Shown: positions 21,870-33,911, counted from the first letter of the stretch. The stretch is 64,000 bases of DNA from Aquatica leii (GCA_035610365.1 CM069432.1:266535177-266599176); one strand, 5' to 3'. Numbers and translations: made by a program. Notes: generated by a model not told the origin, from the sequence alone.

Positions 21870-22345
21870 TGTAACGTTCGAGAAGTTATTTGCAAAGGCA
21901 AGAGCCTTCTAGAAGCTGTTATCCATCTTCTAGAAGATATACCGAAAAATAGGGAACACTCCAGAAGGATTTCCTTATGTGTATATACACCGACGGAACA
22001 ATTCGTAGGTCAGTTATTGCCGTAACGCAAATGCAGAAGTATTAAGAAGATTATTCAAGTTGAGATAAATAAGTCGTTAGCACGCGTGTGTCTAGATAAA
22101 TATACCGAGAATAATCGTGTACGTGATTTTTAGTGTAAACAAGTGTGAAGCTACCCGCGGACGTTATCTTATCTCGTGTTAGTGAAAGTGTTATACAACG
22201 GTTATACATAAATTAGTGTAAGTGTTTTTATTAAATATTATTAGATTTAATTAGTTCGGTTAATTCAAAAGTGTACATATTTCTAGAATAAGTAAACGTA
22301 TTTTTAGTCGTTTTAAATAAATTAGTTAATAATAAAGACGCAACA
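21870..22345 (+). repeat. 5' LTR of gypsy plus copy
   Basis: 476 bp, TGTAACG...GCAACA. An open frame across it (21756-22025) is chance. Confidence 0.92.
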
Positions 22346-22346
22346 T

Positions 22347-22361
22347 TGGTGTCACGGTGTG
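22347..22361 (+). other. primer binding site
   Basis: TGGTGTCACGGTGTG, one base after the 5' LTR. It resembles the site of the minus copy and a Leu-type tRNA 3' end. Confidence 0.55.
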
Positions 22362-22658
22362 AAGTTCGCGATTTTGATTAGTGTAAATACCATTAAGTAA
22401 TCTAATATTGCTCCCGTAATTGATTGCGTAAATAACTATTAAGTTCGCGATACGCGTGTTTATTTATAAAGTATAAAATAGTGTTTATTAAACTTTTTCT
22501 TTTAAAAAGGGTGTGATCGCGATATTAATTAAATTCGTTTCCGTACACTAGTGGTTTAATATTAACAAGTGGATCGTTATTAAAATTTTGTATTATACAA
22601 AAACTGCATTTTAAAAAGTAGTGTATTTAAACTTTATATTCGTGTTATATTTAATTTT

Positions 22659-23690
22659 ATGCCGGTGACGCGTTCGCAAGCAGTTAACATGGATGCAAAG
22701 CTATTTGAAATTCTCGAATCGATGAACAAAAAAATGGGCGAAAATTCTCAGAAAATGGAAGAAAAGTTTTACGAAAATTCGCAGATAATGGAAGAAAACT
22801 CTAGAAAAATTGAAGAAAAGTTTTACGAAACTTCTCAGAAAATTGAAGAAAAATTAATGGAAAAATCTAGACGTTTAAAACAAGAAATACAAACAAGCAT
22901 AGAAAATCAAATAAAAATTGTTCAAGAGGAAACCCAAACAGATATGTTAAATTTAAAAGAAGAAATTTGCGAATCTATGAATGACAAAATAGAAGCAGTA
23001 GGGGATAGAATGAAACTGCTTGAAGAAAGAATGAACCAAATGATTTGCCATGGCGAAGGAAGCGTCACGAGCGAAAATTTAATAATGGACCATCGGGAAG
23101 AAACCACTCACAAGTTTAAAGTTGTACCTCTTAATTTTGATGGAAAAGTTCCATGGTCTACCTACTAAAAGCAGTTCGAGGCCGCAGCTACAGCTAATGG
23201 TTGGAGCAACAAGCAGAAAGCGACGTCTTTAATAGTGTCCTTACGTGGAGAAGCGCTTGGAATTTTACAAACTGTTCCGGACCACCTGCAAGAAAATTAC
23301 GAACTTTTAATATCACGATTAGAAATGAGATATGGAGATGCCCATCTTCAAAAAGTCTATCAAGCTCAAATTGAAAATCGGGTTCAGAAAGCTGCCGAAA
23401 GTCTTCAAGAGTTTGAGGCTGACATCGATAGATTAACACGGCTTGCGTATCCTACAGCGCCAGATACCTTCTTGGAGCAGTTGGCTATTCAAACCCTTGT
23501 AGACGGCCTCCGAGACAACGAAACGCAGCAGACTCTACGGTTAGCAAGACCGAAGACGTTGGATGACGCTTTAACCCATGCTTTGGAGTTCGAGGCAGCG
23601 AAACAAGCGTCGCACCGAAGCAGCCATAAGCTCCGTTGTGCTACAGAAATACCCTCGAACTCAGAAGAAAGCATTGAAGACATAGTGTGA
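22659..23690 (+). pseudogene. gypsy gag (plus copy)
   Basis: Start MPVTRSQAV at 22659. The coiled coil is longer than in the minus copy, with extra repeats of the SQKMEEKFYEN type. A TAA replaces a sense codon after VPWSTY (23166-23168). The core continues at 23235-23690 with LQEFEADIDRLTRLAYPT and ends at a TGA. The zinc knuckle (23740-23790) is degraded (NCDEIGHVRRH). Confidence 0.9.
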
Positions 23691-23882
23691 CGTATATTTC
23701 GGGAACAAGTACTTCGGGAAAGAGGAGTGACAACTTTGAACTGCGACGAAATAGGTCATGTACGACGGCATCGTACTAACCCTAAGAAGAGGACAAGAAG
23801 GACACTCGAAAATTTGGAACGAGGCGAGCAAAAGAGACAAAAAGTAATCTCATCTAGTCAGACTCCGGAGATTACAATCTAA

Positions 23883-25826
23883 ATGGCATCGCCTACGGAG
23901 CAATTTCATAGCATTTATCTCGATGGCAAGATCAATGGGAGAAGCGTCCAGGTACTGGTTGATACGGGAGCGACGAAGACCATCATTCGTCCTGACATGT
24001 TATTGGAAAACGAGAAGACATCACCAGTAACAGCACGACTGCGAACAGTGACGGGCGACGAAATACCTACTCACGGACAAGTCAAAGTAACCATTGGTTT
24101 GGGAAATGGAGTACTCGACCATCAAGTACTGGTAGCCGACATCACGGAAGAAGTTATCCTGGGAATGGACGTGATAAAGAAGTATGGGTTCCATTTGGAT
24201 ATGAAGAACGATGTCCTGAAGATCGGCAATGAAGAAATTCCTTTACATTCGTCAGAGAAGGCAGCCGTGCGAGTCTTATTGAGTGAAGACGTGACTCTGC
24301 CTGCAAGGACTGAAAGTGTGGTGATGGCACGCCTGGATGGAAGTCTCCGGGAAGGCTACATACGCGCGATTGAACCAATGGAGGGCGGCTTAGTTAAAAA
24401 GCGACTACTCGTTGGCAGAATTTTAGTACGAGTAAAGAACACGATGCCAGTAAGGATCCTAAACATTAACTCAGATCCTGTAACGTTGAAAAAGAAGACC
24501 GTGGTAGGCCAATGCACGCCAGTATCACAAATTGTGAGATGCGTGAAGTCGAACGAAGATACGTCGCCGAAGAAGTGTCCACAACATCTATTGGACATTC
24601 TTACCACCAAATGCCAAAACCTCAGCCAAGACCAGCTGGCTAAAGTTAAAGTGTTGATCCAAGAGTACCAAGATGTGTTCGCGCTGGAGAGTGGCTCCAA
24701 AGGAAGAACTAACGTGGTGAAACATAAAATTAATACCGGAGACGCTCGGCCGATACGACAACATCCACGCAGACTTCCTTTGGCGAAAAGAGAAGAAGCC
24801 GAACAAATAATTGCGGATATGGAGAGAGAAGGGGTGATTGAACTTTCAAGTAGCCTATGGGCATCCCCAGTGGTACTCGTAAAGAAGAAGGATGGATCAA
24901 CGAGGTTTTGCGTAGACTACAGGCAACTAAATGACGTGACCAAAAAGGACAGCTACCCTTTACCCAGAATTGACGATATGCTAGACACCCTGTCAGGTTC
25001 CCAGTGGTTTTCTACGTTAGATTTAAAGAGTGGATACTGGCAGGTAGAATTAGAACCCAAGGATCGTGAAAAAACAGCTTTTACGATCGGAACCGGTTTG
25101 TGGCAGTTCACTGTAATGCCCTTCGGCCTGTGTAATGCTCTTGCAACGTTCGAGCGTTTGATGGAGACCATCTTGCGCGGATTGTCTTGGAAGACGTGCT
25201 TGGTTTACCTGGACGACGTGATCGTGGTTGGGAGGTCGTTTGAAGAACACTTGAACAACTTGAAGGAAGTGTTCCAGCGATTACGTGGGGCTAACCTCAA
25301 ACTGAGCCCAAAGAAGTGCCACGTATTTAAGAAGGAAGTGCAATACCTTGGCCACGTCGTATCTAGAGATGGAGTAAGGGCTGATCGAGACAAAATCCGA
25401 GCAGTGCAAGCATGGCCAAGACCAATCGACAAACATCAGGTCCGAAGTTTCCTTGGGTTGTGCACTTATTATAGAAGATTTGTCCCCGGATTTACCAATA
25501 TTGCCAAACCATTGACAAAATTAACCGAAGAAAAAGCAGAATTTAGATGGAATGAAGACTGCGAAAATTCTTTTAATAAACTAAAACAGGCCCTAGGCAC
25601 TTCGCCGATTTTGAGTTATCCAAGAGAAGATGGAAAGTTTGTTTTGGATACCGACGCTAGCAATCTGGCCATAGGCGCGGTCCTTTCGCAGGTTCAAGAT
25701 GGACAAGAAAAAGTTATCGCATATTTTAGCAAGGTTTTGTCCAGGCCAGAATGGAACTATTGCGTGACTAGGAGGGAGCTGTTAGCAGTCGTTAAGTCTA
25801 TCGAACATTTCTACAAGTATTTGTAA
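23883..25826 (+). pseudogene. gypsy protease, RT and part of RNase H (plus copy)
   Basis: A 647-codon open frame. Protease active site VDTGATKTI at residues 26-34. RT has FSTLDLKSGYWQVE with the catalytic Asp kept and VYLDDVIVV, with one odd change (CNALATF for the usual CNAPATF). RNase H begins with VLDTDASNLA. A TAA after FYKYL stops it inside RNase H at 25824-25826. The catalytic motifs make this the best preserved RT of the family here. Confidence 0.93.
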
Positions 25827-27200
25827 GGACGAAAATTTTTACTGAGAACAGACCACGCCGCTTTAAAATGACTTCTGCAGTTCCGTAACCCAGAAGGACA
25901 AGTGGCAAGATGGATCGAGAGACTGCAAGAGTATGACTATGACACAGAACACCGTGCCGGAAGCAGTCATCGGAACGCTGATGCCTTGTCCAGAAGACCA
26001 CGTCCGGCGGACTGTAGCCATTGTTCGCGACTGGAAGAAGTCAAATTCCTCCGGAGAACTGCTATGGTTGATGATGAGTGGGAACCTGAGCATTTACGTC
26101 GCGATCAAGAAGACGATTCTGAAATAAGACTACTCCTGGACTGGAAAGAAAGCGGCCGACGACCAACCTGGGAAGAAGTGAGTGCTTTGGGCAAAAATAT
26201 CAAAGTGTACTGGGCGCAGTGGGACTCCTTGATAGTAGAAGACGGTCTTCTTAAGTGATCCCTAGAAAGTGCCGAGGGCACGGAAAACAGACTACAGCTG
26301 GTAGTGCCGAAGAGCAGGGTGGCCGAAGTGTTGAAGCATCTCCACGATGGGACATCAGGAGGACACTTTGGCATTAAGAAGACGTTGGGTAAAGTGCGAG
26401 AACGATTCTACTGGATGAACTGCAAAGAGGACGTCATGAAATGGTGCCGTAAATGCATAGTCTGCGCTTCAGGAAATGGTCCAGCGAGAAAGCGCAAAGC
26501 ACCCATGAAACAATACAACGTAGGAAGCCCTTTGGAAAGAGTAACGATTGACATCGCAGGGCCGTTCCCAGAATCCGATTCGTGAAATAAATACATCCTG
26601 GTGGCGATGGATTATTTCACGAAATGGACGGAGGCTTACGCCATACCCAATCAGGAAGCAGCTACAGTCGCAGACGTATTGGTAAAGGAGTTTTTCTGCC
26701 GGTTTTGAGTTCCGTTGGAATTACACTCCGATCAAGGCCGCAATTTTGAGTCTGGGCTGTTTCAAGAAGTTTGCCGACTGTTGGGAATTAAGAAAACTAG
26801 GACAACGCCTCTCCATTCTCAATCTGATGGCATGGTTGAACGGATGAATCGAACAATGGGCAAGTACTTAGCCAAGGTAATGTCCGAACACCAAAAAGAC
26901 TGGGATCAGTACTTGCACCTTTTCTTAATGGCATACCGATCATCCGTTCACGAAAGCACAGGCCAAACACCATCCTGTGTAATGCTCGGTCGTGAAATAC
27001 GATTGCCATGCGATCTTCAATTTGGACGAAGACCGGAAGAGGAAGTGGCTGGAGAAGATTACGTCAGCAAGCTGGCCAAGAGGCAAGCTAAAAGTGGTCC
27101 ACGTCGATAGTCTAGCCCCGTTTGCTGGCGATAACCACAATGTGCAAGTTCAGATCCGAACCAGAGTAATAAGTAGCAGAACCAGGAATCCAATCGAAGA
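25827..27200 (+). pseudogene. gypsy RNase H end and integrase (plus copy)
   Basis: The RNase H remainder (25902-26258) includes HRAGSSHRNADALSRR. The zinc-binding domain is at 26304-26480 (CRKCIVC). A TGA stands at 26583 where the sister copy has GGA. The core continues with HSDQGRNFESGLFQEVC and ERMNRTMGKYL. At about 27078 roughly 250 bp are deleted, removing most of the IN C-terminal domain. The rest reads KVVHVDSLAPFAGDNHN. Confidence 0.88.
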
Positions 27201-27226
27201 AATGGAGTTTGAGAAGTTTATACTTA

Positions 27227-27850
27227 TACTTATACGGAGGTTCTGGAAAAGCTAGGTTCGGAGTTACCACCGAGGAACAACAAGATCTGTTCGAGACACA
27301 AAAAGATTACGCCATCGCACATTGCGTGAGCGAGGATCTTGACATGTCCAGAGGGGTTGCAGTCGTGTTTAAAAAGAAGTTTGGGCAGGTAGATGAATTA
27401 CGAAGACAGCAACCGGCAGTCGGAAAAGTTTTAGGACTACGTGGTGACGGACGCTTCGTTTTCTATCTGGTCACCAAAAAATACTCACGTGTCAAGCCGT
27501 TATACAAAGATCTGTGGCGAACATTATGGAGTCTCAAGAGAGAAATGGAGATCCATCATGTTAAGAAATTGGCAGTACCCAAGCTTGGTTGTGGCTTAGA
27601 TCAACTGAATTGGAGGACAGTTCGAAACATGTTGGAGGTCGTCTTCCGAGGAACAGGCATTCAAGTGTTGGTCTGTAGTTACCAACCAAGGAGAATATTG
27701 GGTGAGGAAAAGTCTATTGACTGTTACTTTTATGGTCAAGGAAGTTGCCGAAATGGAGGAAGCTGCCGCTATCGCCACGATCCTTTTTACCGGTGTCGCA
27801 TCCAGTTTCCTGTTCTGGGACAGAACAGTCCTAAGAAGGGGGCAGTGTAA
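27227..27850 (+). CDS. TARG1-like macrodomain plus CCCH finger (plus copy)
   Basis: The frame is open from 27209 to the stop at 27850, which lies in the first bases of the 3' LTR (GTG TAA). The first codons after a short ttatac duplication near 27225 are out of frame with integrase. The macrodomain (from KARFGVTTEE) keeps YLVTKK and KLGCGLDQLNW, the TARG1-type Lys and Asp motifs. The CCCH finger follows, then the end SPKKGAV. It differs from the minus copy at only about seven residues in the macrodomain. In an intact element it would be the C-terminus of Pol. Confidence 0.88.
   Translation, partial: YLYGGSGKARFGVTTEEQQDLFETQKDYAIAHCVSEDLDMSRGVAVVFKKKFGQVDELRRQQPAVGKVLGLRGDGRFVFYLVTKKYSRVKPLYKDLWRTLWSLKREMEIHHVKKLAVPKLGCGLDQLNWRTVRNMLEVVFRGTGIQVLVCSYQPRRILGEEKSIDCYFYGQGSCRNGGSCRYRHDPFYRCRIQFPVLGQNSPKKGAV
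27833..27845 (+). other. polypurine tract
   Basis: AAGAAGGGGGCAG directly before the 3' LTR; identical to that of the minus copy. Confidence 0.8.
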
Positions 27851-28276
27851 CGTTCGAGAAGTTATTTGCAAAGGCAAGAGTCTTCTAGAAGCGGTTATCC
27901 ATCTTCTAGAAGATATACCGAAAAATAGGGAACACTCCAGAAGGATTTCCTTATGTGTATATATACCGACGGAACACTTCGTAGGTCAGTTATTGCCGTA
28001 ACGCGAATGCAGCAGTATTAAGAAGATTATTCAAGTTAGCACGTGTGTGTCTAGATAAATATACCGAGAATAATCGTGTACGTGATTTTTAGTGTAAACA
28101 AGTGTGAATCTACCCGCGGACGTTATCTTATCTCGGGTTAGTGATAGTGTTATACAACGGTTATACATAAATTAGTGTAAGTGTTTTTATTAAATATTAT
28201 TAGATTTCTAGAATAAGTAAACGTATTTTTAGTCGTTTGAATAAATTATTAGTTTTTAAATAATAAATTCGCAACA
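27846..28276 (+). repeat. 3' LTR of gypsy plus copy
   Basis: 431 bp. It lacks part of the block with ttagttcggttaattcaaaa that the 5' LTR has, plus a short deletion before gcacgtgtgtc. Otherwise nearly identical to the 5' LTR. Confidence 0.92.
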
Positions 28277-28329
28277 ATATGCATTAAATGTATTTTGAAT
28301 ATTGTGAACGTATTTTGAATATATAGTCC

Positions 28330-28881
28330 TCGCAATTTAACTTTCGATGCACATCATTAACGTCAGTGACGTAGTTATTCAACCATGTTGTCGCTATTAT
28401 CATGTAAACTTACTATTTTCGTACATTCTGAATATTACATTGCGAATTACGTTTTCATTAAAAGTTTCTACATTCGTAACAGGTGTACTACGCTTACGTT
28501 TTGATGAGATCTAAGAACCTCGTTGTTAGCAACCGCTGTAGATACAGAAATAACTGTAGAATATATGTATGTATTACCACAACTTAAATATTATGTAAAA
28601 GGGTACCTCTCGCACAGCATTTACTGATATTAATGGACCACCATTATCTCGTTCAAGCTCAAAATAGTACAGTTTTGTATCAAAAATAAATATAAAAAAC
28701 AATGAGCACTTTGACGTAAAAAACACAAATTAAATTTGAACGCTGCAACTGTAGTAAGCGCACCAACAACTTGACAAAAAAAATTGCATAAGACAATTCT
28801 TTATTTATCTAATTTTTACTATAAATAGGGTGGTATGAATTTTACGTCATTAATGACGTGCATCGAAAGTTAAATTGCGAT
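28330..28881. mobile_element. non-autonomous TIR element (MITE-like)
   Basis: Terminal inverted repeats of about 36 bp: tcgcaatttaactttcgatg at the left is matched by its complement at 28862-28881. The TIRs differ at only a few bases. The 552-bp interior has no coding frame. Family and target duplication are unclear; similarity of the flanks beyond the TIRs suggests the ends may extend slightly. Confidence 0.75.
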
Positions 28882-29012
28882 AACTTTATATACTATGAAT
28901 ATTCATGTTGTGTGGGTTGGTATGATGGTTTTTGTGTTGTCACATTTTGTTATTTAAAACAGCGTTTGATTATCGTACGGTACTTTTTAAGTGGTTCTTT
29001 AAACTTTTTGTT

Positions 29013-30048
29013 ATGTCCAGATTAAGAAGGCGTACAAAATACCATCAACTGAACGAGTTTGATAGGTGGCCAATAGTGGGTCTGAGAAAACTATTTTTTA
29101 ATTAAAGCGATTGCCACTAGGACGAATAGAAGTCTGAGTACTGCGATGCGCTGATGTCAGACATTTCCACACTAAACACAAAGAACAAAAGATACAGGAT
29201 TTTGTCTAAGAACGACAAACCGTGAAGATTGCCACCTTAGACTTTTGGCATTGAAGAACCGTTTTACTTTCATAAGGGCGATTGCAGATCAATGGTTGCA
29301 GAACGTGGGGATGCAAACCGTTTATCATCGCGTAAGAAGTTTTGGGATGCGTTCATACCGTCCTCACCTTGTGTTACCGCTCATCTCTAAGCATCGATGC
29401 AATCAACTGCAATGTTAGAGAGAACGAGTTCAGAGAGACCAAGAATAAAATACGGTAGTATTTAACAACACATTGCGAATCTGTTTTGGTATGTATGATG
29501 GCCGAGCAAGAGTAAGAATGCGAAGTGGTCCTCAAGTTTTTGTAGAAAGACATGTAAACCGCACCGTGGAAGTTATAGTATGGAACGCTATTGCCCTCAA
29601 TACTATGTCGCTATTGGTTCTTATCACACGCAACAAGACCGCTCAACGTTACATTCAGAACGTAGTGGAATCACGTGTTCTACCCTACCTCAAAACTCCG
29701 CAAACTCCATTGTTCCAACAAGACAATGCACGACTACATATAGCCACGTTAGTTACGTTAAACCAGTTCAAGCGTAATTAAATCGAGTTGCTACCTTGGC
29801 CACCAAGATCTCTAGATCTTTTACACATTATAGGTAGACGATTGCAAAATTTACCCTATCCCTCACAAACTCTAGCGGCACTTTGTGATGCCGTACAGGT
29901 AGCATGGGATGAAACTCTCCATTAAGGAATCGGTTATTTCGTTAGGAGTATGTCGAGACGTGTCAAGGAGTGCATAGCGCAGCACGGGGCTCAGGTTCTA
30001 CCTGTCCAATTTTATTTCAATTTTGATCGTTCACGTATAATAGCGTAA
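29013..30048 (+). pseudogene. Tc1-like transposase
   Basis: It starts MSRLRRRTKYHQLNEFDRW, a typical Tc1 N-terminus. The helix-turn-helix part is frameshifted. 29473-29781 is open and reads RICFGMYDGRARVR, VFVERHVNRTVEVIVWNAIA and FQQDNARLH, with the second catalytic Asp. The first catalytic position reads FNNTLR where the family has DES, so the Asp is lost. After a stop it goes on with ELLPWPPRSLDLLH and ends FDRSRIIA. No TIRs could be placed. Confidence 0.88.
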
Positions 30049-30289
30049 TAAAAATAAATACAAAATAATATTGAACTAAACGAATTATTACTAGGTGTTC
30101 CGATTACTGCATCTATTATATTAAAATTAAAACGCCTAGTACTGTACCAGCCAGAATAAACACTACCAAAAACAAAATTAATATTAATTCACTGAAAATG
30201 TTCAAAATGTTCACTATTACGACGCAAACAAACTTCATATCAATTTTTTCTTTCTCGTAGTTTTATAATATTTGTCGGTGCACTTTCTG

Positions 30290-30620
30290 AGCTAAATATT
30301 TTATCTTACATTATGCTCCAAGATACGATAAACTATTTTATCATCAAAATGATGGCCGTGTAAATTTAGGGTGCGCACAGCTGTATGGCTCGTTGCACCA
30401 TCTTGTTAAAACCATTGTGTGCGAACCTGTACATTTGGTGCACGGTGATAGTCTTGTAAATATCTCACAAAAGGTGCAATATATTATTTCTGTACCGCTC
30501 TCGGTTTACAGTAAGTGGAATCTGATGATCGTTTTTAACAAAATATGAACCAATTATCTCACGACCAGTTACTGTGCACCAAATGGTAACTCGGCGTCGT
30601 TTCTCTATTAAAACATCAGC
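30290..30620 (-). pseudogene. mariner/IS630-type transposase remnant
   Basis: The minus strand reads RRVTIWCTVTGREIIGSYF, then LTVNRERYRNNILHLL and, after a frameshift, QDGATSHTAVRTLNLHG. These are typical transposase catalytic-core blocks with the second Asp in QDGAT. Two in-frame stops. It is not the same lineage as the Tc1-like gene nearby. Confidence 0.78.
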
Positions 30621-30639
30621 ACGTTCCAATCTAAAGAAT

Positions 30640-30980
30640 CGAGTTTGTTACAAAGACTAAAAATTATAGCTAAACTAAATTTAATAAACACAACTTACGA
30701 AATAAAATTATGTATATACCATTGTCACTGTGGATTTACAAAACACCGTCTGCGGATAAGATAATCTGCAATCAATCACGCACATAAAACTAGTGAATTT
30801 GAACTTGTTTATTTAACATCGCCAATACTTGAGACTGACCAAAATCAATTTCTTGGGATTACCTTTTATATTTGTGCTTTATCTTCTACTAGAACATTCT
30901 GTTTGTATCCGTTTGAATATTCTCGAAGTTTGAGAATGTTGCAGTATGATTATTTAGGAACTGTAAACGGCAAACTTTTG
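30640..30980 (-). repeat. solo LTR fragment related to the old gypsy copy
   Basis: Shares caccgtctgcggataagata, accttttatatttgtgcttt and tctactagaacattct with 19421-19600, and the flanking leader region also matches 19345-19420. No coding part is attached. Confidence 0.45.
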
Positions 30981-31067
30981 CATATTATGTGTAGAAGCGT
31001 CTACCCATTTTATCTACAGATCCTAAATTTGGGATTGTTTTTTACTTCAGGGTCAAGCATTAACAAT

Positions 31068-31245
31068 TTCATGCAGTCGCGAAATGTAATTCTGGAAAAG
31101 CGAGACGTAAACGATTAAATTAGTATAATAACATAGAACTCATCTAGACCTGAAGTTTCTTGTCGTATGTAGTGATCATGCTACTTCAGTAATATTACTC
31201 TTGAACTTTTGAGGAGTGTAAGCTTACAATCGTCAACTTATGTCT
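31068..31245 (+). repeat. dispersed repeat, copy 1
   Basis: About 180 bp shared in the same orientation with 51807-51985, e.g. aaattagtataataac and the end gagtgtaagcttacaatcgtc. Nature unknown. Confidence 0.65.
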
Positions 31246-31934
31246 GGCTGTGGCCTTGAATACTAATAAATAAGTAAGAATACTCGATCGGATCAAGTTA
31301 ACGAACACAAAATCACACAAGCTTTAAATAAGCTGAAAGTTGACTCTTAAGGTTTAGTAGATAATAGAAATATAAATAATATGTAACAGATATTAACAAA
31401 GTTGAAGCGTAAAGTCAATAAACCACATCGAAAACAACACTCGACAGGCAGCTCAGGAAGTCCTATTCGAGTGAATCATTAATTACACAGTAATTATACC
31501 AGGCGGAATCGGCCTACTATGTATCAGACATTATTAAAATTAATAAATGCATTCTTAGTAGTTGGGTTTGAATAAATGACCTTGAGCTTCCGCCAGATTT
31601 GCTGTGAGCAATGGAGTACAAAGAAAATTAATTTAACTTCTTCAATACAACTAGAGGATCTTTATTTCATTCAAATCGGATTGAACGAACAAGGTTCTTA
31701 CGAAACTCAATCTACCCACAGCGAACGTCAAGCGGGAAAATGAAAATCCGGCGAATGCCGGACACGTATTAGCTGTCTCGTATAATCAGTAGCGCGCTCA
31801 TGCAGTGCAGTATTAAGAATTTTTTCGAAATACAAAAAATGTGGCACGTTATTACCACCGACAAGTAACAAGTTAAACATCTATTTGTATCTGAAAAAAT
31901 TACTAGTTTACTATCCAAATACTCTTATCCGGTA
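31246..31934. other. no recognisable feature
   Basis: A+T-rich, no coding similarity seen. Confidence 0.4.
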
Positions 31935-32640
31935 TCATACATACTACTGCACACTCAAAAGACACTAAAACTCTTGTTATAGACACTATTTACTAAAATA
32001 GGCCTGGATTCAACAAATATAAGATTGATTAAGCACATATATTGGAGCAATACTGCATCTGTTAGAATAGAAAATATACACACAAATATAATTCAAATAA
32101 AGAGAGGCGTTAGACAAAAGTGCTCTGTTTGATATTCCAAGTGATTTTTTAGAAAGCATTAGCGGAACAAATCAAAAAAATCAGGACAGGCGGGGAAATG
32201 ATTAACAATATACGTTGCGCAAATAACACGTCAGTTTTAGCGGAAAGTCTAAAAGATTTACAAGTAAGGATATAATTAGCAAGAATCGTCTGTATGAATT
32301 ATAAGTATGCTGTGCAATAAAGTACTAAGCCAAACTTAAATTCATGAAGTGTAGACATATAAGAAAACGTCAGAGTAAAAAATGAAGAATTTATAACCAA
32401 AATAGGACAACCACGAGAACTGCAAAGAAACATTAAACAAAGAAAAACTGACCAAATATAAGCTGTCATTATTCATATAAGTATAGAAGGGACGAAAAGT
32501 GTAAAGAGGAAAAAAAAATAATGGCTGAGATTGAACCAAAATAAATACTAAACAGCTATTCTATGTTGAAAGAAATAGAAATAAAATTGGAATAACGATA
32601 GCTATAGAAGGCGCTCGAAGAAGAAGAAGTAATTGAACAT
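31935..32640 (+). pseudogene. non-LTR reverse transcriptase remnant
   Basis: Broken frames read LIKHIYWSNTASVRIEN, IQIKRGVRQKCSV (family: RGVRQGC), and NNIRCANNTSVLAESLKDLQ, where the YADD box is CANN. Followed by IVCMNYKYAVQ. A GAAGAAGAAG stretch at 32612-32626 may be the 3' tail. Clade not assigned; CR1- or RTE-like sequences read this way. Confidence 0.68.
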
Positions 32641-33559
32641 TAAAATAAAATTTTGAAAAAAAGTTAATTAGAGAGCTTTTTTTCTAAAATGTTCTGTCTC
32701 TTGTCGCACTTTTGGGATCTGGTAAGGTTAAGAGTTTGTATAATTTTTTTTATTTTCTTCGTCCTTTAAAAACGACTGATATAAATAGTTCGTTATAAGC
32801 AACATTTTTCTTAATCTCATCAAAATCTTCCTGATAGTTTTTTTTAGATGTTTAAATATGTGAGAAAACGAGAGATAATTATCTAATTGTTTGTATTCTA
32901 TCGCATCAATTTTGTTATATAATTTTTGTGTCAGGATGTGACCTTTCAGAGACGTTATCTCAGCGAGAAGACGTTTCCCTGCCGCATGTTTCAGCTAGTT
33001 TTTGAACACATTTTGTTACGTGTCGTTAGTAATAAAGCTTCACATTTTCATAGGTTGAAAAAATTCTTAGTGCTGCAATGGTAGCAAGTGAGCTACTAGC
33101 GACACGATATCAACTTTTTGGGTTCAGCTATGCGCTTAACTAGACAACTAGGTCCCATTGTGCAACAAAATATATTATGTGTCAAGTTATATTTTTTTAG
33201 GGGGGTGCTGGTGGGTGCCCGGCCCACTCAAGCCTTTCTGTAATTACACCGGTGTGTCCGATATTGGCTGGAGACATTTGCTGTGGGTAGATTGATTTTA
33301 GTAGAAACCTTGTCTGTCTAATCCGATTGGGAATGGAATGAAGATTTTCTGCTTGTATTGAAGGACTTAAATCGTTTTTTTACTCAATTACTCGCAGCGA
33401 AATTGGCGGAAACTTGTCTTTTTTTTATACCCAATCTTATACCTAGTACACTGATTTAGCACGGTATAATTAACGTAGGATTGTACACTTCTGTTACACT
33501 CGAATAAGACTTCAATCAGCTGTGCTGTCAACTGTTTTTTTTTAATGTGGATTACTTGC
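32641..33559. other. no recognisable feature
   Basis: A+T-rich with one G+C-rich patch (ggggggtgctggtgggtgcc near 33200). No gene or known element seen. Confidence 0.4.
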
Positions 33560-33745
33560 CTTACACCTTCAACGTTGTTAATCTGTGCTATCTGTGTTAC
33601 GTATTTCTATGCATACTAAGCCTTCAGCGTTATTAATTATGTTCAGCTCTATTACTTGTATTAGGCCTTCAGCTATATTTAGTGTATGTTAACATCATTT
33701 ATTTTACTTTTAGTCGAGTCTATATTTTAGCCTTCAGCTTATTTC
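33560..33745 (+). repeat. diverged short tandem units (CCTTCAGC)
   Basis: The string gccttcagc or a near form recurs at about 33567, 33620, 33665 and 33735 with spacing of 45-70 bp. A similar string, tcttcagcttgtgttaatta, occurs at 60270 before another copy of the adjoining dispersed repeat. Confidence 0.4.
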
Positions 33746-33911
33746 ACAATTGTATATTACTGGTTACGTCAAATACAAGTTTGCACTCCTCATAAGTGTC
33801 GAAGGTAAAATATGCTGCAGTAGCAACTATTACTAGCTACTAGGTTAAAGAAGTAGGATAAGTATTTCAATGATCACGTCTTGCTAGTCGAGAACTAAAG
33901 TTTTTTCACGA

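Larger units (their letters stand above)
21870..28276 (+). mobile_element. gypsy retrotransposon with macrodomain, plus copy
   Basis: A 6.41-kb element, same family as 12517-19094. LTRs at 21870-22345 and 27846-28276. Target duplication ATAT (21866-21869 and 28277-28280). Gag and integrase carry stops or deletions. Protease to RNase H is open, and the macrodomain-CCCH frame is intact up to the natural stop at the LTR start. Confidence 0.95.

Noticed and set aside
21756-22025. Open frame across the 5' LTR of the plus gypsy copy (and its twin at 27702-28001)
   Set aside because: The shared part is LTR sequence; the frames arise by chance.
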